The notes beneath the pieces are model-generated. The model had not been told where the DNA came from. It did not search any database and saw only the letters and a list, made by a program, of their open reading frames with translations. Below, piece after piece: positions 58,904 to 64,000 of a DNA stretch of 64,000 nucleotides. The position numbers were made by a program, and so were the translations under genes. The stretch is from Streptacidiphilus melanogenes. Lineage in GTDB: Bacteria; Actinomycetota; Actinomycetes; Streptomycetales; Streptomycetaceae. Position 1 is the first letter of the stretch; each line of letters begins with the position of its first letter. The stretch spans positions 21,375 through 85,374 of the forward strand of contig NZ_BBPP01000003.1 of assembly GCF_000787835.1 (NCBI RefSeq). The letters run 5' to 3'.

Positions 58904-60589
58904 TCAGGTCGCGTACACGGAGAACCCGGACGCCTGTCCGGCGGGCCAGCCGGTGTTGGCGGTGAAGAACAGCCGCAGGTAGCGGGCCGATGCCGCCGGG
59001 TAGGTGAGCGTGGAGGTGTTGCCCGTGGCGGGGTCGAACAGGTGGTTCGCGGAGGCGAGGACGGTCTGGAAGGTGCTGCCGTCGGTGCTGCCCTGGACGG
59101 TGAGCGTCTGGGTCCGGGCGCCCCAGGCGGTCGAGGGCGGCAGCGTCAGCACGATGCGCCGCGTCGTGACGGTGGCGCCGAGGTCCACTTGGAGCCACTG
59201 CGGGAACGCGTTGTCCACGCTCTCCCAGTAGCTGTTCGGATCGCCGTCGACCGCGTTGGCGGCGACGTAGACCTGGGTGTGGCCGCTGTCGGTGACGGGC
59301 TGGTGCAGCGCCAGGTCCGGGTTCGAGCCCCCGCCTCCGCCCCCCGAGCCGGTGACGGGCTGTGTGGGGCGGGTCGCGGTGAGGGCGCTCTGCCCCTTGA
59401 GCATGCTGCCGCCGTCGGCCGTGAGCCGCAGGTAGTAGTCGCTGGAGCAGGCGGTGCCGTCCTCGTCGAGGGCGAGCAGCCCGGAGCCGGCGGGCACCTG
59501 GCCCTGGTTCTCGGCGGTCTTCGCGATCTGGTTGCCCTCGCCGAACTCGTCGAACATGGAGATGTAGACGGACCGCACGCCCGCCCGGGTCATGTTGTAG
59601 AACTGCCGCCACATGAAGTCGCCGTGCGCCCGCTGGCGCGCCGACAGGTCGCCGGGGAGCACGCACGGTTGGTAGTCGATCCCGTGGGCGTCGCAGTCGG
59701 CCAGGTCGGGGACGGTGGCGTTGGTGTAGAAGTTGTCCGCGTCCGCGGCGGTGCCGATCCGGCCCACCATCCACGGCGACAGCATGTCGAACGCGTGGTA
59801 GACGTCCAGGTACCCGGCCCGCGAGTCGCTGGTCCCCAGCCGCCACCAGGTCGGTACGCCGCCCATGACGTAGCAGCCCTGCGCCTTGAACCAGCTGATG
59901 ACGTCGGCGCAGGAGGACGGGGACCACGGGTGGTTGGCGTCGTCGAAGCCGAAGCCCCAGATCCCGACGACCGGCTTGCCGTTCTGCCGCGCGTACGCGG
60001 GGGACGCGGTGTGGGCGGACATCAGGTCGGTCCAGTCGGCCTTGATCTCGGACTGCATGTTCGTCCAGCCGCTCACGTCGTACATCACGTAGAACTTCAC
60101 GCCGTGCGCCTCCGCGGAGGACCGCAGGCGGGCGGTGATCGCGTTGCGGGTCGGGCCCTCGCTGCCGTTGGGGTCGAACCGCTGCAGCGCGGCGGTGTCG
60201 CAGCCGTTCTGGCGCATCCACTGGACGTGGGTGTCGATGGTCTGCTGGTCGTAGGAGGAGAACAGCGTCGCGGGCCCTCCGCCGTTGAGGCCGGCGTACG
60301 CGGTCGGGTAGACGCCCGAGAGGTCGCGCGAGTCCGGCCAGGCCTTGATCACGTTGTTGCCCGGCGAGGGAGCCTGCGACCAGTTCTGGCTCCAGTGCCA
60401 CCAGGCGTCGATCGGCGCCCCGTCACCGGGGCAGGCGAACCAGCCCTGGTAACCGACGGTCACTTTGCCGACGACGTCGCCGACCGCGCTCGCGGCCCGC
60501 GCGGCGCCGGGCAGCGCCAGCCCTCCGAGAGCGACCCCGGCCGCGCCGGCGGAGACCGTGGACAGGAAGGTGCGACGGGAAACGGTCAT
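58904..60589 (-). CDS. Secreted GH99/GH71-like protein with discoidin domain
   Basis: A 561-residue exported protein with a Tat signal (SRRTFLSTVSAGAAGVALGG). The catalytic part (residues about 35-395, VGYQGWFACPGDGAPIDAWWHWSQNW, TLFSSYDQQTIDTHVQWMRQNGCDTAALQRFDPNG, KPVVGIWGFGFDD) matches the GH99/GH71-like family acting on alpha-mannan or alpha-glucan. A Gly-rich linker (GSGGGGGG) leads to a discoidin/F5-8C domain (about 430-561: NAVDGDPNSYWES, WLQVDLGATVTTRRIVL). ATG 60589 has AGGGATGG upstream. A CGCAAGAAA repeat lies upstream. It is a polysaccharide-binding hydrolase. Confidence 0.85.
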   Translation of the reverse strand: MTVSRRTFLSTVSAGAAGVALGGLALPGAARAASAVGDVVGKVTVGYQGWFACPGDGAPIDAWWHWSQNWSQAPSPGNNVIKAWPDSRDLSGVYPTAYAGLNGGGPATLFSSYDQQTIDTHVQWMRQNGCDTAALQRFDPNGSEGPTRNAITARLRSSAEAHGVKFYVMYDVSGWTNMQSEIKADWTDLMSAHTASPAYARQNGKPVVGIWGFGFDDANHPWSPSSCADVISWFKAQGCYVMGGVPTWWRLGTSDSRAGYLDVYHAFDMLSPWMVGRIGTAADADNFYTNATVPDLADCDAHGIDYQPCVLPGDLSARQRAHGDFMWRQFYNMTRAGVRSVYISMFDEFGEGNQIAKTAENQGQVPAGSGLLALDEDGTACSSDYYLRLTADGGSMLKGQSALTATRPTQPVTGSGGGGGGSNPDLALHQPVTDSGHTQVYVAANAVDGDPNSYWESVDNAFPQWLQVDLGATVTTRRIVLTLPPSTAWGARTQTLTVQGSTDGSTFQTVLASANHLFDPATGNTSTLTYPAASARYLRLFFTANTGWPAGQASGFSVYAT

Positions 60590-60693
60590 GAGCCATCCCT
60601 GAGTCGGGCGGCCGCTGGCGTGGGGGATCCGGCCGCGCTCCGGGCGTGAGCGTATTGACGCCGACACTTCAAGGCAAGAGTCAGAGGAGATTG

Positions 60694-60723
60694 CGCAAGA
60701 AATGATGTATCCAACGCAAGAAA
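60694..60723. promoter_or_regulatory. Direct CGCAAGAAA repeats upstream of the GH99/71-like gene
   Basis: CGCAAGAAA occurs at 60694-60702 and 60715-60723, 21 bases apart (two turns), about 105-135 bases upstream of the gene start. The first is part of TTGCGCAA, an 8-base palindrome. A third near copy, GGCAAGAG, lies just upstream. It could be a LacI- or ROK-type site controlling polysaccharide use. Confidence 0.45.
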
Positions 60724-60779
60724 CGTAGCCGCTTCGACAGTTCTTTAGTGGAACGGGCTGCCCCCGGACGTTCGGGTGA

Positions 60780-60803
60780 GCCCCCGGCCCGTGGGCCGGG
60801 GGC
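60780..60803 (-). terminator. Terminator downstream of the FAD oxidase pseudogene
   Basis: GCCCCCGGCCC and its exact 11-base complement with a two-base loop, ending eight bases before the pseudogene stop at 60811. Gene and hairpin orientation fit a terminator for the minus strand. Confidence 0.65.
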
Positions 60804-60810
60804 GCGCGCG

Positions 60811-61552
60811 TCAGGCCGGGAGTTCGATGCAGAGGGCGTGGTGGAAGACGTCGCGGGGGTCCCAGCGGGCCTTGACGCGTTGGAGGCGGGGGTAGTTGTC
60901 GCCGTAGTAGTGGGTGGACCAGGGGACGCCGGAGGTGTTGAGGGTGGGGTCCTCGTCCTCGGAGTACCAGATGGACCGGAAGACCGCCTTCATCACCACG
61001 TCGCGCTGGGCGACGGCCGTCGCCTGCGGTGCGATGCGCTGGATCTCGCCGCCGTAGCCGATGAGCAGCATGCCGCTCTGCTGGTCGCCGGTCTTGTCGG
61101 TCAAGTGTGCGTAGATGGAAATGAGTTGGGCAACGGTGAAAGCGCAGGTACGCCGCCTTGAGCCTGTAGCGGCGCGTCGCGACGTCGCCGCCCTCGCCCG
61201 TGCCGGGCCAGGTCGTGGCGTGGAGCCAGGAGCTGGAGAAGGGGCCGGGCGCCGGGGCCGGGCCGGTGTCCTTGACCAGCGCGGCGTAGTAGTCGCCCAA
61301 CAGCTGGTCCGCGTTCGGGAGGTCGCCGTCCATCTGGGTGATCATGGAGAAGGTCCCCGCCGAGCAGTGCATCGGCAGCAGGACGTTGTACAGGCCGGTG
61401 CCGGGCGCGCCCGGGGGCGCTGTTCTGCGGCGACCCGCCGGCCGGTGCGCACGGCGTCCGCGACGGCGCGCACGACCTGGTCCGTCGGCCAAGCCGCCTG
61501 CGGTGGCCAGGATCTGACGGCGGGTGGGCGGCTGGTCCGGGTTGGGTGCCAT
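60811..61552 (-). pseudogene. Decayed FAD-linked oxidase (BBE-type)
   Basis: Remnant of a Tat-exported FAD-binding oxidase. It starts at ATG 61552 (MAPNPDQPPTRRQILATAGG, Tat motif RRQ). At 61482 the frame shifts to a fragment of the FAD domain (DQVVRAVADAVRTGRRVA), then a different frame gives the middle domain (GTGLYNVLLPMHC...). At 61141 an extra base breaks the join to the berberine-bridge domain, which reads in another frame from FTVAQLISIYAHLTDKTG to WDPRDVFHHALCIELPA and stops at 60811. Most of the FAD-binding core is deleted. About 740 of an expected 1600 bases remain. Confidence 0.85.
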
Positions 61553-61709
61553 CGCGGTTCCCCCTGGTGTGATACGACCGAACGGCGGACGATCTCAGAC
61601 GCGCGGCCACGCTACCCACGACCGGGCGGAGGATGCCGCTCCGCCGTCGGCGGGTCGTCGGATCCCCCCGACGGAACCACACGGCCCGAACCGCACATGC
61701 TGCACGTGC

Positions 61710-61743
61710 CGAGGGCCGGACCCCCGGCGGGGTCCGGCCCTCG
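61710..61743. terminator. Strong terminator downstream of the CBS gene
   Basis: CGAGGGCCGGACCCC and its exact 15-base complement around a CGGC loop, between the pseudogene start (61552) and the CBS gene stop (61762), so it most likely ends the CBS transcript. Confidence 0.8.
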
Positions 61744-61761
61744 GACGTGCGTGCGTGCCCT

Positions 61762-62226
61762 CTACCGCAGGTGGACGGGGCTCGGCGCGCCCTGGATGTA
61801 GTGCTCCAACTGGTCGATGGTGAACTGCTGGTCGGCGATCTGCTGCTTGAGCAGGTCACCGATGGAGACGATGCCGCTCAGTCGTCCGTCGTCGAGGACC
61901 GGCAGGTGACGCATGCGGTGCTCGGTCATCAGCGCCATGCACTCGTCCGCGCTCTGGGTGGGTTCGACGTAGCGGACCTTCCCGGTCATGATCTCGTCGA
62001 CGCGCGTCGTTCCGGCCGAGCGTGCGCAGAGCTCCACCTTGCGGGCGTAGTCCCGCTCGGTGACGATGCCGACGATCTGGTCGTCGGCGATGACGACGAG
62101 AGCTCCGATCCCCTTCTCGGCCATCAGCTCGAGTGCGGCGAGAACCGTACTGTCCTTGCCGATCGTGTGGACGGTACGACCACCGTCGGATTTGGCGGCA
62201 AGAACCTGTGCCACGGTCAGGCTCAC
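61762..62226 (-). CDS. Two-CBS-domain protein
   Basis: A 154-residue protein of two CBS repeats: VHTIGKDSTVLAALELMAEKGIGALVVIADDQIVGIVTERDYARKV and VRYVEPTQSADECMALMTEHRMRHLPVLDDGRLSGIVSIGDLLK, the G-I-V-T/S-x-x-D ends of both repeats intact. Such proteins bind AMP, ATP or SAM and are often stress proteins. No catalytic domain. It is divergent from the MscS channel gene. Confidence 0.92.
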   Translation of the reverse strand: MSLTVAQVLAAKSDGGRTVHTIGKDSTVLAALELMAEKGIGALVVIADDQIVGIVTERDYARKVELCARSAGTTRVDEIMTGKVRYVEPTQSADECMALMTEHRMRHLPVLDDGRLSGIVSIGDLLKQQIADQQFTIDQLEHYIQGAPSPVHLR

Positions 62227-62407
62227 GTCATGTCCTCCTTCGCTGGCCGGCCGACATCTCCCCCTTTCCTCTCTTCATGCCCACATCCATCCCCGCCGGA
62301 ACGGATGTAGTGCGGGCCACTCGCTCTCCCCGTTTGGGTCGCGCCGGGCCCGGTTAGGCGCGGCCAGGACAGGCGCGTGCGCGCAACCAGGACCCCGGGG
62401 AGGTCAC

Positions 62408-63502
62408 GTGAATCCAGCCGTCGAGTCGGTGACAGTGCCGCTGATCGCGATCGCCGCAGCCATGGTGGCCGCGTGGCTCGCGGTCGAGGCCGTCGAACGG
62501 GTGGCGCGGCGCACGATCCGCGGCCGCGCCGCGCGCGGCCTGTCCGTGCGGCTGCTGGGACGCTGCCGCCGCCCGCTGCTGGCCACCCTGGTGCCGCTGG
62601 CGCTGCTGATCGCCGGCAGCCGCTTCCGGTGGGCGGGCGACGCGGACGGCGTCGCCCGGCACACGCTGGTCGTGCTGCTGATCGCCGCCGCGTCCTGGCT
62701 GGTCTACCAGGTCGCCAGCGTGGGCTTCGACCTCGGCCTCGCCCGCTACACCGTCCAGCCCAGGGACGCCGCGCGGGTGCGCCGGGTGCGTACCCAGGCC
62801 GACCTGATGCGCCGCATGACGGGCGCGTTGTGCGCGGTCCTCGCCGTCGCGGCGATCCTGATGACCTTCCGCACCGTGCGCACCATCGGCACCAGCGTCT
62901 TCGCCTCCGCGGGCCTGATCGGGGTGATCGCGGGCATCGCCGCACAGAGTACCCTGGCCAACCTCTTCGCCGGCATGCAGCTCGCCTTCGGCGACATGAT
63001 GCGCATCGGCGACGAGGTCGTGGTGGCCGACGAGTGGGGCACGGTCGAGGAGATCACGCTCACCTACGTGGTGGTCGCCACCTGGGACCAGCGCCGCATC
63101 GTCATGCCCGCGTCCGCCTTCGCCGGCAAGCCGTTCGAGAACTGGTCCCGCCGCGACCCAGCGATCACCGGCACCGCGCTGATCCACGTCGACTACCGCA
63201 CCGAGATCGCCGACCTGCGAGAGCGCCTGTCCGAGGTGCTGCTCTCCACCAAACTCTGGAACGGCGACGGCCAGGCCCTCCAGGTGGTCGACACCACCCC
63301 GACGACCCTGGTCGTCCGCGCCCTGATGACCGCCGACAACGCCTCCGACGCCTTCGAACTCCGCTGCCTCGTCCGCGAGGAGCTCGCCGCCTACCTCCGC
63401 GACGAACAACCCCACGCCCTGCCGCGCGTCCTGGTCGCGACCTCCGGCGGCGACGGCGCGCCGCGCACCCCCCGGGACCAGCTGTCTGAGGAGCGCCGTT
63501 GA
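62408..63502 (+). CDS. MscS-type mechanosensitive channel
   Basis: A 364-residue channel. Helices lie at about 8-30, 55-70 and 85-105, then VFASAGLIGVIAGIAAQSTLANLFAGMQLAF, the pore-lining helix characteristic of MscS, followed by the beta domain MRIGDEVVVADEWGTVEEITLTYVVVATWDQRRIVMPASAF. GTG 62408 has GGGAGG upstream. The Arg-rich N-terminal region is typical of actinobacterial homologues. Releases solutes in osmotic down-shock. Confidence 0.93.
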   Translation: MNPAVESVTVPLIAIAAAMVAAWLAVEAVERVARRTIRGRAARGLSVRLLGRCRRPLLATLVPLALLIAGSRFRWAGDADGVARHTLVVLLIAAASWLVYQVASVGFDLGLARYTVQPRDAARVRRVRTQADLMRRMTGALCAVLAVAAILMTFRTVRTIGTSVFASAGLIGVIAGIAAQSTLANLFAGMQLAFGDMMRIGDEVVVADEWGTVEEITLTYVVVATWDQRRIVMPASAFAGKPFENWSRRDPAITGTALIHVDYRTEIADLRERLSEVLLSTKLWNGDGQALQVVDTTPTTLVVRALMTADNASDAFELRCLVREELAAYLRDEQPHALPRVLVATSGGDGAPRTPRDQLSEERR

Positions 63503-63888
63503 ACGGCGGGCGTCTGTCCGGCTGACGGCCAGAGATGAACCCCCGGGCCGGGAAAGGGGTGGGGCCGCACACAGCCGACCCGCTCGGACCCGGGGATCGC
63601 GCCCTCCCAGTCGTCGGCGCGGCGGGCGGCCCAGTCACGGCCTTTCTACCACTCGTGTCTGCGGCCGGAGCGTGGCCGGTGAAAGGTGTTGTCGCCACCT
63701 GGGGCGATCGCTAAGGTCGGTCGGGTGACTGCCGGGTCGGCCATGGGCCACGCACGAGTGAGGTTCCCGGCCTCGGCGTGAGCCTTGGGCGGGCACGAGG
63801 CCCGCCCCCCTTCTTCGAGTCTTCGCTCCCGGCGCCCCCGTCCGGCGCCCCCGATCCAGCGGATCCCAAGACCGGAGAAACTCCACTG
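63503..63888. other. Intergenic region with two ACGA-loop hairpins
   Basis: A 386-base region before the VOC gene. Two hairpins have CACGAG at the apex: one at about 63746-63768 (loop 63754-63757, mostly paired arms with G-U pairs and one mismatch) and one at 63787-63807 (GGGCGGGC/GCCCGCCC arms), 41 bases apart. Two ACGR-loop hairpins in tandem are the shape of guanidine-II riboswitches, but the second could equally be a terminator; C/T-rich bases follow. Confidence 0.35.
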
Positions 63889-64000
63889 ATGTCCCATGAC
63901 CAGCAGTACCCGCACGAATCCCTGCTGCCGACGGCCGGTGTCCAGCTGAACCACACGGCTGTCTATGCAAGCGACCGGCGCCTGTCCGCCGAGTTCCTCG
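63889..64000 (+). CDS. VOC-family protein (partial, 5' end)
   Basis: An open frame from ATG 63889 to the window edge, with ACCGGAG upstream, encodes MSHDQQYPHESLLPTAGVQ followed by LNHTAVYASDRRLSAEFL. The LNHTAVYASD stretch is the first beta strand and metal-binding His of the glyoxalase/VOC fold. The rest is outside the window. Confidence 0.68.
   Translation, partial: MSHDQQYPHESLLPTAGVQLNHTAVYASDRRLSAEFL

Noticed and set aside
1-64000. CRISPR array, tRNA, rRNA, IS element, prophage or attachment site
   Set aside because: No regularly spaced repeats, cloverleaf sequences, transposase or integrase motifs were seen.

Overview
The window is high-GC actinobacterial DNA. GTG and ATG starts are mixed, third codon positions are strongly G/C, and genes are packed with many 4-base ATGA/GTGA overlaps. 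The gene content fits Streptomycetaceae (Streptomyces, Kitasatospora or Streptacidiphilus): a WhiJ/BldB-type XRE plus DUF397 pair, a DUF574 methyltransferase, SpoIIE-type phosphatases, a Streptomyces subtilisin inhibitor homologue and several secreted lectins and glycosidases. I saw no tRNA, rRNA, IS element, CRISPR array or replication origin. It reads as chromosomal arm or sub-arm DNA rather than a phage or plasmid.

Layout. 1-11820: a tightly coupled set around a giant AftD-like GT-C glycosyltransferase, with a DMT-like membrane protein, a GT4 glycosyltransferase, a DUF3068 membrane protein, two methyltransferases (one fused to a Trm112-like domain), a condensation/acyltransferase-fold protein and a TetR regulator. 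This looks like an uncharacterised envelope glycan or lipid modification system. 11849-13953: acetate-type sodium symporter with its DUF485 partner. 14284-19452: ABC exporter whose permease carries an extracytoplasmic domain, followed by a secreted beta-propeller/phosphoesterase. 19517-23392: small secreted proteins, an AI-2E family permease and a lipoprotein. 23457-26101: WhiJ-like regulatory locus. 26150-29183: a probably frameshifted hypothetical gene, a HAD-like protein, and an SDR with a TetR gene and twin operators. 29602-34752: secreted esterase, Lrp regulator with divergent membrane protein, a serine-hydrolase-fold protein lacking its catalytic lysine, and an acyltransferase-3 protein. 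35004-40981: second HAD-like protein, then a NarL-type two-component system divergent from a MacB/FtsX-type ABC transporter. 41039-45043: MBL-fold protein, MDR oxidoreductase with divergent TetR, and an HTH/Clp-N pair with an apparently leaderless, palindrome-embedded promoter. 45231-51160: ricin lectin, sirtuin, multi-sensor SpoIIE phosphatase, short adenylate kinase and a subtilisin inhibitor with Asp at P1. 51636-58842: gamma-glutamyltransferase homologue, membrane SpoIIE phosphatase, GH16 enzyme, and a P450/alpha-beta hydrolase pair. 58904-64000: GH99/71-like protein with a discoidin domain, a decayed FAD oxidase, a CBS protein, an MscS channel and the start of a VOC-family gene.

How they work together. 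The strongest functional units are the 1-11820 envelope cluster, the ABC/phosphoesterase operon, the HTH/Clp-N pair and the P450/hydrolase pair. Partner-switching parts (an RsbW-like ATPase and two SpoIIE phosphatases) are scattered, not in one operon. Many gene ends are marked by strong hairpins, listed individually. All assignments rest on reading the sequence and on family knowledge; no database search was run.
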